The translations under genes and the position numbers were made by a program. Shown here in pieces: positions 34,765 to 46,024 of a stretch of 64,000 nt of DNA (position 1 is its first letter; each line of letters begins with the position of its first letter). Origin of the DNA: Congeria kusceri (taxonomy: Eukaryota > Mollusca > Bivalvia > Myida > Dreissenidae); assembly GCA_027627225.1 (NCBI GenBank), contig CM051027.1, forward strand, positions 43,089,618-43,153,617, written 5' to 3'. The notes beneath the pieces are model-generated. The model was not told where the DNA came from and ran no database searches. It was given only the letters and a program-made list of their open reading frames with translations.

Positions 34765-35137
34765 AAGTCCACGGTAGTGACACCTAATGGAGACTCGTGA
34801 CATTATTCAGACAAGGGGAAAGGTAAACATGCTTAAATTATTGATAAAGAATCTGCGTTGTTCATGAAAGTAACAGATGAATATTTTTAAACACTACAAA
34901 CGGAACATTACTTGTAACTTAAAAATTCTTAACCTTTTAATTGTTAATAAAATAGCTTTTAATTTAATTTTTGTGAAATCCCTTGTCATCAATCACCAAC
35001 CAGTACCTTGTATGTACTAAAATATGCCATGTTCTCAACCAACACTATATGCTGAGCTCCTTTGCGCAGTTTTTATTATATGATAAGTTGGTTGGTTGTG
35101 GGGATGGATCCCAAATTCTGCTACTCTGTGTTATTAT
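34765..35137. other. No recognised feature
   Basis: Presumed intron or flank; nothing supportable. Confidence 0.35.
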
Positions 35138-35310
35138 ACCCCGTCTCATCGAAGATCGCGGGGTATATTGGTTTGCGTAGTTGGTTGGTCAGTAGATTGA
35201 TTCTCTTCTGCTCTCTGAAGTCCAACAATTCTCATTCAGTCATCAATAAACCTTATACGAATTTTGGTGGAGATAATTCAGTATTTACTGGGAAGTCGTA
35301 AGTTGCGTAG
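35138..35310 (+). mobile_element. HINE-like fragment, TACCCCG family 5' end
   Basis: The hairpin TATACCCCG..CGGGGTATA spans about 35136-35167, followed by TTGGTCAGTAGATTGATTC. No 3' stem-loop follows, so it is truncated. Confidence 0.5.
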
Positions 35311-35492
35311 TGTGTTGGAAAACTGCCCTTATGTTGTTGAAATATTGTATGACCCACACAAAGTTATTATAACTGATATTAGGGGCAAACAAATGCACGT
35401 TAAATACAATGTTTTACCCTAGTTTAAGACTTATTATGTTTTACTCTAGTTAAATACTTGGTATTATTGTGTGTGTTTTTTTTCATTTTCAG

Positions 35493-35538
35493 ACCGGGTT
35501 CCAAGAGACCCTGTGGCAGTTTGAAGAAACAAAATAAT
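35493..35538 (+). CDS. Candidate terminal exon, unknown
   Basis: A T-rich tract ending TTTTCAG precedes a 14-codon frame TGFQETLWQFEETK and TAA. The phase fits the exon at 34703. It is short and overlaps no known domain, so it could easily be chance. Confidence 0.25.
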
Positions 35539-35712
35539 ACCAAAAGTTAAAACATTTTAGAAGGGAAATGGGCAGGAAATAGTGATTCCGATAAACAGGA
35601 CATACTGATTCTTATATATGCCCCTAAACAAGTTTGGTGTGGGTAACATCACAAAAACTTCGTAGTGATGTAGTAAATGTTCACAGGCAGAAATTGCTAT
35701 TTCAATCATATT

Positions 35713-36504
35713 TTAATTTTCTTTTTTTGTTTGATTATTGACACTTACACTTTTAACAATTGTATGCCAGTGGCGTTTATGTATGTTGCCACCAGCTTTC
35801 AAACTGTGTCGTTTTGCATTGACAACTTCTGCCATTCTTGGAGTTTTTTTAATTTTTATATTTTTTTCAAAATAACACAGGAGTTCTTCTTCCTCATCTG
35901 GTGTCCATCTCTCTCTGTTTTGTTTATGTTTTTATTTCTTTAGGGGCATCATTACATCTTACTTTGCAGGCATTTCAGTGTCAGACATTGCAGACATTTC
36001 AGTGTCAGACATTGCAGACATTTCAGTGTCAGAGTCCAGGCGATGCTTAATTTCATCGGTATCCGTCTGAATGCTCAAAATGTCGAAAAAACAATTTGGT
36101 CCAAAGTCTTGCCAACAATTTTCGATTGAATGTTCAGATCTTGCATCAGCAAGATTTTTCCCAAGTTAACCCTTTCAATGAATGAACTGGTAGTTCGGTA
36201 GTGTGCCAAATGCACCTTGGTTGTATGCCCCAGGTGTCACATTTGTTGAAGCTCATTAGGTGCGAGGTTCATTACCTAAATTAATAAATAAAAATTGCAT
36301 GTCAATTGAGTTTAAGCCTGTAAAAGGTGCAGAATTTTCAAAGCACAAGTTTCTTAGATTAATTGACAAAACTTTCCACATTACACATCCATTATTTTTG
36401 TTCAATGTTAGTATTGTTATATGATTATAGTGGCCTCGCTTGAAGGCAACCATTTAAAACACCTGGAAGAGAGTTGCCATGTACTTTCTAAGATTTGTCA
36501 CCGT
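35713..36504 (-). pseudogene. Crypton-like tyrosine recombinase, C-terminal exons, decayed
   Basis: Three exons read right to left. 36463-36504 gives TVTNLRKYMATLFQ between good splice sites (ATGCAG| and CAG|GTGTTT). 35963-36275 starts after TTTAG and gives NLAPNELQQM, a TGA at 36237-36239, HLGHTTKVHLAHYRTT, IERVNLGKILLMQD and KTLDQIV; then a frameshift in the A6/T6 run at 36086-36091 leads to an acidic tail with MSDTE repeats and donor AAA|GTAAGA. After a 48-base intron, 35713-35914 gives ERWTPDEEEELLCYFEKN, a Myb/SANT-like segment. The Arg in LRK, His in HLGH and Tyr in HYR fit the catalytic R-H-Y order of tyrosine recombinases, and a Myb-like tail is, as I recall, usual in related animal proteins. 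The N-terminal exons are not seen. Two lesions make it inactive. Confidence 0.65.
35971..36034 (-). repeat. 24-bp tandem repeat coding an octapeptide
   Basis: About 2.7 units with period 24 start at 35971, 35995 and 36019. On the - strand they read in frame as MSAMSDTE repeats in the acidic linker of the recombinase. A period divisible by three keeps the frame. Confidence 0.8.
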
Positions 36505-36757
36505 CTGCATCCAAGAAATACTTGGCTTATAATCATGTGTAAATTGTTTTACCTGTGTGACAAAACTTGTTTAGACTTAATTTTTTTTTATTGATCACTA
36601 AATCAATATAAACACTTGTCGTTGTAATTAGGGTATGTATTATTTGATTAAAATCGTGTTTTAATGAAAAAGTGAATATGGAATAAGGTCTTTTGTGCAT
36701 AGTTGAATAATCTACTATTTGAGTTTAAGCAGGCGATTCAACATGTATTGAAACTCT
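36505..36757. other. No recognised feature
   Basis: This is presumed intron of the minus-strand recombinase. A weak donor-like CACACAG|GTAAAAC on the - strand near 36555 has no convincing frame before it. Confidence 0.3.
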
Positions 36758-37573
36758 TTATAGACGAAGTTTATGGGGGGGGGGGGGGTATAAAGGAGTG
36801 AGCTTGTCGGTCTGTTCGTTTTTCGTTTCTGGATGATAACTCAAAGAAGGCTTGAAATATTCAAATAATTTTTGATACACATGTGTAACATCATAGAATA
36901 CAGTTCAAGTTCGATGTTGGTTACAAACCACAAAATTGACTGAGTTATGGCCCCTTTTCGACTTAAAATTCCCTAAAAACATGGTTTCCGGATGATAACT
37001 CAAGAAAGGTTTGACATATTCAAATAATTTTGGTACACATGTGTAACATCATAGAATACAGTTCAAGTTCGATGTTGGTTACAAACCACTAAATTTTGAC
37101 AGAGTTATGGCCCTTTATTTGACTTAAATTCCCTAAAAACATAGTTTCCTGACGATAACTCAACAATGGCTTGACATATTTAAATAATTCTTGGTAGACA
37201 TGTGTAGCATCATAAAATACGGGTCATGTTCGACTTTGGTTACAAACTACTAAATTTTGACACAGTTATGGCCCCTTTTTGACTTAAATTCCCGAAAAAC
37301 ATGGACAATAACTAATGAAAGGCTTCGCATATTTAAATTCTTTTTGGTACATAGGTGTATCATCATAACATACAGATCAAGTTCAACTTTGGTTACAAAC
37401 CACTAAATGTTCACAGAGTTATGGCTTCTATTGAAATTAAATTTTTCCAAATACTCTGTTGACCATTCACAAATTAACGCATTCTGTCTCGGTCCATGTC
37501 TTTAGAATATATGCCATAGTTTTGTGACAAGGCCATATTGTTGGGGTATATCCGTCACTCGTGACAATTCTAA
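36758..37573 (+). mobile_element. HINE-like family E
   Basis: The 5' part GACGAAGTTTATG and a G14 run (36775-36788) then GTATA is a decayed hairpin. Four units of about 156 bp carry GATAACTCAA, CACATGTGTAACATCATA and GAGTTATGGCCCC. The 3' end is TTGGGGTATATCC, stem-loop GTCAC-TC-GTGAC (37554-37565) and AATTCTAATT. Confidence 0.7.
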
Positions 37574-38424
37574 TTATGTAAAATAGTTTTTGACCAATTT
37601 CAGCATATTTAAAATGAATTTAATTAATGTGTGTATCTATTTACACTAGAAAATGTAACAAACTTGCTTCAGTATCATCTATATGTCTCCATAATGTTAA
37701 TTGCAAGCGCTCATGAAAATATTAATTGTCTCCCTTTCCGGTGATGATATTACGTTATCGCTCTGAAAACAAACAGATGTTCTCTATATATTTAAACTTT
37801 TGTAGATCATTGTCATTAAGTTAATAATTAGATTGATTTCTTGCTATTTTCGTAAATAAATATAAACTAAATTAAGTAAATTAAGATGTTTTTTTTCCGT
37901 TTTTGTGCTTAAATTGCTTTTATGTTTGTTACATGTTTTATTGATTTAAATGTGTACAGATACTATACATGTAATTATATATGCATAGTTGTTTGAAGGC
38001 CTCATTAATAATAAGATTACCATTGTGTTACTGTTATTATTAATTGGTATCAATGTGTTGTCTTAATGAGATACCTTTGGAAAATAAAGAGGTTATTATT
38101 ATTATTATTACAACAATGGTAAACTATGTTAGTAGTGTTTTGAAACAGTTTAGAACTTGTATATCTAAAACATCAGTTAAGATTAACATGAAATGGACAA
38201 ATTCTAACAAAGTGACACTTTATCGTTTGTATTTACTTGTGTATATAACACATTTATGTTCTAATGTGACTGTTAACTAAAAACTTGTGTGACTGGATTT
38301 ATTATGTGACATGTTAACTAAAAACTGGTGTGACTGCAGCTTTAGGTCAGTGCCGTCAGTACAAAATATATTTAGGCACACAAACTGAAAATTTGTCACA
38401 GAAGGAAAATAGTCACACAACTAC
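37574..38424. other. No recognised gene; right end of the 12.6-kb block
   Basis: A (TTA)n run at 38096-38112 after AAAATAAAGAGG resembles a LINE 3' tail. From 38284 the DNA is rich in TGTGTGACTG, TCACAG and GTCACAC motifs, matching the left end near 25909. Confidence 0.4.
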
Positions 38425-38430
38425 CTCAGT

Positions 38431-39743
38431 CCGTGCGTCCGTCACCAACTTGTCATTCAAACAACATCTCCTAAAAAACTTGGCAGATTTTCACCAAACT
38501 TCACAGGAATGATCATTGGGTGAGCCTTTTTCCAAGTTGTTCAAATTGTTACGGTCCACTGCATATGTAGGTCACCAGAGCTAAAAATAGATTTAAAAGT
38601 GTAAACTTTAAACATCTCTGAAACCGCAGGGTCCAGAGGTTTCATACTTGGTATGTAACATCCTATAGTGGTCCTCTACAAAGATTGTTCAAATTATGCC
38701 CCTGGTATCAAAACGGGCCACGCTCCGGGGGTCACATGGTTTATATAGAATATATAGCAAAATGACTTTAAAAATCTTCTCTGAAACCACAAGGCCCAGA
38801 GGTTTCATATTTGGTAACATCTTATAGTGGTCCTCTACAAAGATTGTTCAAATTATGCCCCTGGGTTTAAAACTGGCCATACCACGGGGGTCACATGGTT
38901 TATATAGATTTAAATAGCAAAAGGTCTTTAAAAATCTTCTTCTCAGGAACCGCAAGGCCCAGAGGTTTCACATTTGGTATGTAACATCCTATAGTGGTAC
39001 TCTACAATATTGTTCAATTTATGCCCCTAGGGTCAAAACTGGCCACACCCCGGGGGTCACATGATTTATTTAGACTTAAATAGCAAAATGACTTTAAAAA
39101 TCTTCTCAGAAACCGCAAGGCCCAGAGGTTTCGTATTTGGTATGTAACATACTATAGTGGTTCTCTACAAAGATTGTTCAAATTGTGCCCCATGGCTCAA
39201 AACTGACCACACGCCAGGGGTCACATGGTTTATATAAAGTTATATAGCACAATGACTTTAAAATTCTTCTCTGAAACCGCAAGGCCCAAAGGTTTCATAT
39301 TTGGTATGTAACATCGTATAGTGGTCCTCTACAAATATTGTTCAAATTATGCCCCTGGGGTCAAAACTGGTCTCGCCCCGGCGGTCACATGGTTTATATA
39401 GACTTAAATAGCAAAATGACTTTAAAAATCTCCTCTGAAAGGGCATGGCCCACAGCTTTCCTATACTTGGTACGTAACATTGCATAGTGGTCCTCTCCAA
39501 AGATTGTTCAAATTATGCCCCTGGGGTCCAATAAGGCCATACCGAGAGGGTCGCATGGTTTATATAGACTTAAATAGCTAAATGACTAAAAATCTTTACC
39601 TGAAATGCAAGGCCCAGATGTTTGTTCAAGATTGTTCAAATTATGCCCCTGGGATAAAAATAAGCCACAGCTCGGGGATGCAAATTCCAATTGGGTAACG
39701 AGGTCTCAGGTGAGCGTACTAGGGCCCTCATGGCCCTCTTGTT
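38431..39743 (+). mobile_element. HINE-like family A, units and 3' end
   Basis: From the ACAACATCTCCTAAAAAACT segment it passes into six or seven units of about 163 bp with TTTAAAAATCTTCTCTGAAA, CATAGTGGTCCTCTACAAAG-type and GGGGGTCACATGGTTTATAT. The 3' end has CAGGTGAGCGTACT, stem-loop AGGGCC-CTCAT-GGCCCT (39721-39737) and CTTGTT. Its 5' hairpin is probably the one at 25771. Confidence 0.75.
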
Positions 39744-40020
39744 TGCCCAATGTTCTTGAAATTTGCTCAGGTCATTTGTTTTAATGATATCTTGGATGAT
39801 TTAAAAACTAGGTCACGCCGGGTCAAAAACTAGGTCACAAGGGCAAATTGAAGAAAAAGCTTGTGAATACTGTAGAAGTCACATTTTTGGCCCATTCTTC
39901 TTGAAACTTGCTGAGAACATTTGTTTCAATGATATCGTGGATGAGTTCGAAACTGGGTATAAAAATAGGTCACCTGGCCGTATTGAACAAAAAGCTATTG
40001 AACACTAGAGCTGGGATGGG
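39744..40020 (+). mobile_element. HINE-like family A variant, core fragment
   Basis: Units with TTCTTGAAACTTGCTGAGAA and AAAAAGCTTGTGAATAC match 25620-25760. Both ends are missing. Confidence 0.55.
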
Positions 40021-40135
40021 TACCATTATTTTAAAAAGTAATTAATTAATTACAATTAAATTGAACACTGCAATTAAATTACAATTACAGTTGCATGAAT
40101 TTTCAGATTGTAATTAATTAATAACAATTATTTTT
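40021..40135. repeat. TTAATTA-rich low-complexity DNA
   Basis: Repeats of AATTAATTA and ATTACAATTA lie between two HINEs. Confidence 0.6.
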
Positions 40136-40905
40136 TATGCCTCTGGTATCTTGATGCAGGAGGCATATAGTGATCCGTTCTTCCGTCTTTCCGTCCGTGA
40201 CAAGGTTAAGAAGATTTTACCGTTTCGTCTAGCACCAACAAAGCTTACTACAACACTTCGATACTTACACAGTTGACCATTCCCTATCCACCCTTATGAC
40301 CCAACCTCACTTTGACCTTGACCTAATTTGGACTTATAATAATTAAAAAGTACCATTTCTTGGTTAACTAGATTTTACCGTTTCGTATAGCACCAGCACC
40401 GCTTACTTCAACACTTAGATATTTACACAGTTGTTACTTATGACCGTTCCCAATCCACCCATATCACCTAACCTCACTTTGACCTTGACCTTGACCTAAT
40501 TTGCACTTAGAATAATTCATATGGGCTGTTTCTTGGTTAACTAGATTTTAACATTTCGTCTAGCACCAACACTGCTTGCTACATCACTTGGATACTTACA
40601 CAGTTGTTGCTTATGACCATCCCCAATCCACCCATATCACCCAACTTTACTTTGACCTTGACCTTGAACTATTTTGTGCTTATAATAATTCAAAAGCGCC
40701 ATTTTTTTGGTTAACTAGATTTTACCGTGTCGTCTAGCACCTACACCTCTTGCTTCAACATATTTACACAGTTTTTACTTATGACCGTTCCCAATCCACC
40801 CATATCACCCAACCTCACTTTGACCTTAACCTAATTTGGACTAAGAAATGGGCTACCCAGCACCAACCGGGGGCATGTGTGTTTATCAAACACAGAATCT
40901 AGTTT
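40136..40905 (+). mobile_element. HINE-like family D, near complete
   Basis: The 5' hairpin is TATGCCTC..GAGGCATA. About four units carry GGTTAACTAGATTTTACCG and CCTCACTTTGACCTTGACC. The 3' end has ACCGGGGGCATG, the perfect stem-loop TGTGTTTATCAAACACA (40878-40894) and GAATCTAGTT, a variant of the usual CTTGTT. Confidence 0.75.
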
Positions 40906-42405
40906 AACAAAGTAATTAATTAAAATTTATTATGTTCAAATAAAATTGCTTAAACAATCTCGATGACACAACTTGGTAATTTTTTTTATTTATTAAGTTT
41001 AAAGAATCACTTCTGACATATTTGTCTGCTTTTAACTCATAAGTCTGCTTTGTGAACTACACAAATATCAGTCTCAAAGAAAACTGTTCACATTATCTTG
41101 CTACATTTAACAAACTTGAGAGCTTCACATTTTTTGTTATTGATATTACAGCAATCTGGACAAAAACTTCAATTGAGATGTCTCTACTGGTCCAGAGGAT
41201 GCAAGTATAGCCAGATATTGAATTGCAAGCTTAGACAATAGTGGCAGTCATTTTTCATTGACTGACCAATTAACAACTACTGTTAGAAATCATTGAAGGG
41301 TGTATTAACAATTAATACCTCTTAAAAGAATACCTGTGAAAAAGAAAGCATTCTTGTTTTGTCTATTTGGGATCAAACTCCCAATGCTACAACAACAACA
41401 ACTACATTTATTAGCTCTTAAGCATACAATTGCTTTTTAGCCATATACAAAAATAGCACAAGTGCTATGCATAAAAAGAAAAATAGGAAATTAGGTAATG
41501 ATAGAAGTTAACAAAGAATATAAGTATCACTTCAATATTTCTATTAATTGTCATCCAATTTACACTTCATCAAGTTTTAAACTAGACAAAGGTGCCTCAG
41601 TGTTTGGTAGACTCATGTGGACTTTACAGTGACCAATCAACATTCTATAATTAAAATTGCACATGCACATTTTTGTGCAAAGTTCCGAGTACCATTGCAG
41701 GCAAGTTTAGTTACTTGTAGAAAATATAAGACAGCTTTCATGTATTTGGCAGTATTAGGAATCGCTTACTTATTTCTTTCTAGAAATAAGGAAGTCTAAG
41801 CATCCAATTCTTGGTTCAATTTAGTGATGTTTTGGTGTTGTAGTTGTGTTGCACTTATTTGTTTTTAACAGTGAAGGCCACTGATTATTTTGTAAAGATT
41901 ATACATTTTCTTGAAAATTTCAGTTAATTTGATGTAAAAATAACACTTAAAACTGGTCCCCAATCTTTAAGTGGCTTATAGATGATCCTTGCAAAGTTGT
42001 TTTTAGTTTGTAAACGTAAAAATATTTGCCTTGAAATTCACAATTCTACCCTTGATAAGTCCTTGAATTTGTATGCAATACTTTAGTATGAACCATGTTA
42101 ACAGTAATCAGAAAACAAATACAATGAATTACAATACCTCAAACAAAAAATGTCATAAATGAATAGATTAAGTGCAAATTTTCTGTAAAGATTTATGTCA
42201 TAAGTAATAATGGCAGGTTATCTTATTAATGGAGCATTGATGCTTAACTACGTCATCAAGAAAATGGCGGCGGAAATTACCGGGGGGCTTACGGTAATTG
42301 CCGATAAAAAAAATCGTTTTTAAGCATCAAACTAATAATTTTCAATTTGTACATAAGCAATATTGTAATCTACTGACTTTCATCTACAAAATATCAAAAG
42401 TATGT
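40906..42405. other. No supported gene; possible retroelement tail
   Basis: (CAA)n at 41390-41402 followed by CTACATTTATTAGCTC could be the tail of a minus-strand non-LTR element, whose body would extend to the right. A T-rich tract ending TTACAG at 41152 precedes a 29-codon open frame, but no donor or family match supports an exon. An AAAATGGCGGCGG motif lies at 42260. Confidence 0.35.
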
Positions 42406-42740
42406 CGAAACTTGGCCGTTCACCTTTAAAAATTTGAAAATCTTTTCGTCAGAAACCACTGGTTTGATTTCAAAAATGGTCCCTGTTCATTGAAAACATG
42501 GCTGTTGGGGGAGGGTGGGAATTTTTTTTTACATGTCTGTATTGAAAACTTTGAGAAACATCATATTTGGATTTCAAAATAATTTCACAGAAGTATTCAT
42601 TGAGTGGTTCTCCGGCAAAATACTTATAATTAGTTTGATTTGTGAAAAAAACATGGCCAGCAGAATGCGGGGCCTTTTGTCCTATATATTGCTCATCAGG
42701 GTCCTTTCCTTTCTGTCACTCCTTACCCAGCGGAAATGAT
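42406..42740 (+). mobile_element. HINE-like family H, core fragment
   Basis: GAAACCACTGGTTTGATTTC, AACATGGC and TTTCACAGAAGTATTCATTG match the units at 45460-45850 and 49200-49480. Confidence 0.5.
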
Positions 42741-43190
42741 TACTGTCAAACCATATATGAACCATGTTTCAAACATGGTCGTTCATGTATCAAACATGTC
42801 CAGAAAACATATTCCGGGTTTGTTTTGAGATTGTTTTGGTCATTATTTTATATTATTGACTATGTTTGAATAATGTTTTGACCATGTTTCTAAAATGGCC
42901 CTCACTGTCATAACATTGTCTGTTCATGTTTGGCCATGGTTTAACCATGGTGAAACCATGTTGCAACCATGGTCATTCAATACGTTTTACCTCTGTTATG
43001 GAAATGCTATGACCTTGTGGAACCATGCGGACCATGTCAAATCGGTCCCAGATCATTTCCACAACATAGACGTAACGTGGTTATATGAGAGTCTAAAAAG
43101 ATATGTTTTAGTCTTGATGTGGCAATGTTTTATTTCCAATACGTGGTCAAACCATGTTTTAAACATGGACAGATTATGTTCAAATTAGAG
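42741..43190. repeat. CATG-centred palindromic repeat tract
   Basis: The tract is dense in ACCATGTTT, AAACATGG, CCATGGTTTAACCATGG and AACCATGTTGCAACCATGG, irregularly spaced at about 10-25 bases. Related CATGG motifs recur at 44140-44200. Confidence 0.7.
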
Positions 43191-43740
43191 TCATTTGTAT
43201 TGCGAGGTTATGTCCAGTGTCTGGCCTGAGTTTTAATACCCCTATTGCCAGACCTGACTACAAATGTCAGTAGCTAAATCATTATTTAAACAAAGATTTG
43301 AAAACAGTAAAAACCGTCTTGAAGGTTTAAGAAAACTAATGTCCGAAATATTTGTCTGAAAAATTCATACATTTGAATGTTTTTAATTTTGTTTCAAATA
43401 AATTGAACCAGATGTTCCTTGATATCAACCATTTCTTGAAATAATTCATACCAAAACTGATTAAAAATTCAAAATGTTTCTACAAGAAGTGGAACATTTT
43501 GTTAAGCTGTTAAAAAAGTAATTTAATTTACATACCATGCAGTAAACTTCCATTTTCCCTCCCAGTTCAAATTGACCAATCAGAAATGACATACTTGCAC
43601 AATGAATTACATTTTTTTTTTACAAATTCAAGAAGATGGAAATTAAACACTATAAACACAATTACTTTCAGAAATTCTATTATTTGCATAAAATACATGC
43701 ATAAATAACTAATATATTTTTATATTAAATGTTTGCGGTT
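43191..43740. other. No recognised feature
   Basis: AT-rich DNA between two CATG-containing repeat tracts. Confidence 0.4.
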
Positions 43741-44200
43741 GTAAACATTGCCAAAATATTGTCACAATAGGGTCATTTTTCAATGCCAATGTTTTGACCA
43801 TGAAATGACATTGTTCCAGACAGTCAAGTTAGAACTGACTATGATAATCACTGATATGGACATGATCAAAACATTGTCACAAGAGGGCCATTTCATATGC
43901 CATTGTTTTGATCATGAAGTGACCATGTTCCACACAGTCAAGTTAGAACTGACTACGATCATTCACTGATATGGACATGATCAAAACATTGTTACAAGAG
44001 GTTCATTTTTCTATGTCATTGTTTTGACTTTGAAGTGACCATGTTCTAGATAATTCACAGGCCTGACTATGATAATCGCTGAATTGGACATGGTCAAAAC
44101 ATTGTTACAAGAATGTCATTTCATTGCCATTAATATCTACGATGGCCAAACATCTCCATTTCATTGCTGACCATGGTCCAGACATGGTCATCCATGATTT
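43741..44200 (+). repeat. 114-bp tandem repeat, about four units
   Basis: CAGTCAAGTTAGAACTGACT begins at 43821 and 43935, with a decayed unit near 44050. Units also share ATATGGACATGATCAAAACA and GACCATGTTC. The period is 114 bases, and the units hold the same CATG motifs as 42741-43190. Confidence 0.75.
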
Positions 44201-45230
44201 GGCAATGTTCATTTCCGCAGTGTACTCAATATCAACCTCTGACCTCTGTGCAAAATTACTTCATAAGACAATGGAGTGATAACAGGCATGCATGTACCTT
44301 TTGTTCATCCAATCTTGACCAACTTCCACGGTTTGTGTGTGACCATAAGATCTTAGCACATGCCAAAAAGAATGGGCCATATGAAACCACAAACTCCATA
44401 GTTAGGGCCCCTTGTTTTTTAGGGGAAAAAAGTGCAAAAACTGCCCTTTTCATAGTTGGAGACGTAATTTTTCATCCAATCTTGTCCAGACCATGTGAAG
44501 ATCTCAAATAAATTTGAATATAGCAAGGGTAGATGGTAATACACCTCCATTCTGCGGAACAAGAACAACAAGCAGAGTTTAACTGGATGTTTGCACAGCC
44601 ATTTGCATCATCTCTCTGAACTGCAGCATTAACACTATTCTTGTATCAAAACGCTGGTAGTATAGAAAGACTGTTGGTGAGAAAACGAAAGTTACCAAAA
44701 TCAAGGAAATAAAGTTCAACAATTTTCTAACAGAAAGGACACATTTGCTTGAATGAAATTGAAATTCTGCAATGCAATGTTTACACAAGACACTTACTTT
44801 CAACTTCTTGGTAGAATATCATGGGTTTGTATGCTAACTATTAAAATTAATGCAAACCCAATAATATGCATAACAGTCAATATGTCAACTAACCCTGAAC
44901 CGGACAAAATAGCCTATAGAGCATAAACATTTAGGGGTATCGATTGTTTGTGGATTGTTTGTGCTTCGTCGCCTGCACAGTAATAGGTAGGTCATGCATT
45001 TTAATCTCTCAAAATCGCCCTACTAAAGACCTTTGGCTTCCGCAAACAGTCTTAAACCTGCATGCGAAATGATGGAGACCAGGGTAGACAAAATATACTC
45101 TGGTTGCTATTTGTTGGTAATGATTAGTTTTTAGCTCAGCAGAGCATGTAGCACTCCTGGAGCTATTAGCATAGTTGATTTCTCCTGCATAGTCCCATAT
45201 CCATATGCCTTCAACTGTTGGTTACATCTT
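44201..45230. other. No supported gene
   Basis: 44640-44690 (CAAAACGCTGGTAG, AGAAAGACTGTTGG) matches 10538-10570 just after exon A, so a short repeat is shared by the two introns. A hairpin-like AGCTCAGCAGAGC near 45134 may be another HINE 5' remnant. Confidence 0.4.
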
Positions 45231-46008
45231 TATCTCACCTACCGGTGAGCTATTGTGGTTAGTCACCGTCTTTCTTCTGTCTTTGCTTCTTCTCTGAAAC
45301 ACTGCTGGATTTTGACCAAACTTTGCAGGTGATATTAATGTTCTTGGGGTAGTCCTCTACCAAATTCCTTCAGTTCATTGAAATATTTCTAAACTCTGGG
45401 GGTCATGGCTACTAAAATCGAAAAAAAGAAACAATATTTTAAACCACTTGAATTTTGAAATAATTTCACAAAAATGTTCCTTCAAATTGTTTCGAGGGGC
45501 CAGGGCTCTTTCCTTGTATTGCTATATTGAAAACTTAAAAATCTTGTCTGAAACCACTGGATTGATTTTGAAAATAAAAAGAGCATAAAAATTTCTACCT
45601 AGTGTCTTCAAAATAAAAAACAACAACATGGCCACTAGGGGATGGAGCATTTTTCCTTATATGGCTATATGGAAAACTTCAACAATCTTTTCCTTGAAAT
45701 CATTTTGATTCATTCAAAAACATGGCCTCCAATGTGGGGCATTTTTCCTTATATGGGTATATTGAAAACTATATTAAAAAAATTATTGCCAGAAACCACT
45801 GATGCGATTTCAAAATTATTTCCAAGAAATGTTCCTTGGGTGACTAGACCACATTCCTTCAAATAATTTTGATTTGTTGTCTGTCTTGTCACCCAATGTC
45901 GACATTTGACTTCAAATATCTCTAAACATGCTATTAAATTTGTACAAGCTGCCATGATTAATTTAATTCAGGTGAGCGACCCAGGCCAAGCTTGACCCTC
46001 TTGTTGTT
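45231..46008 (+). mobile_element. HINE-like family H, complete
   Basis: The 5' hairpin CTCACCTACCGGTGAG begins near 45236. About four units carry GAAACCACTGGATTGATTTT and TCCTTGGGTGAC-type text. The 3' end has CAGGTGAGCGACCC, an imperfect stem AGGCCAAGCTTGACCCT and CTTGTTGTT. Confidence 0.7.
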
Positions 46009-46024
46009 TGTTCATACTGTTTTT

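Larger units (their letters stand above)
25851..38430. mobile_element. Possible single 12.6-kb insertion in a HINE
   Basis: The HINE family A sequence breaks at about 25850 and resumes at about 38431, with GTCCGTG at both joints (25844-25850, 38431-38437). The two inner ends resemble each other as inverted repeats: GAGGCTATACTTGTG against GAGGTAGTTGTGTG. Both are rich in GTGTGACTG/CAGTCACAC motifs for about 150 bases. This would fit a large DNA element with a 7-8 bp target duplication. Against it, the flanking GTCCGTC repeats could create the match, and the end pairing is weak. The block contains the recombinase remnant on the - strand. Confidence 0.35.

Noticed and set aside
38042..38280. 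78-codon frame with an Ile run
   Set aside because: The run translates a (TTA)n/(ATT)n tail; no other coding sign is present.
41153..41242. Possible exon after TTACAG
   Set aside because: Twenty-nine open codons but no good donor, and no heptad pattern like the coiled-coil gene.
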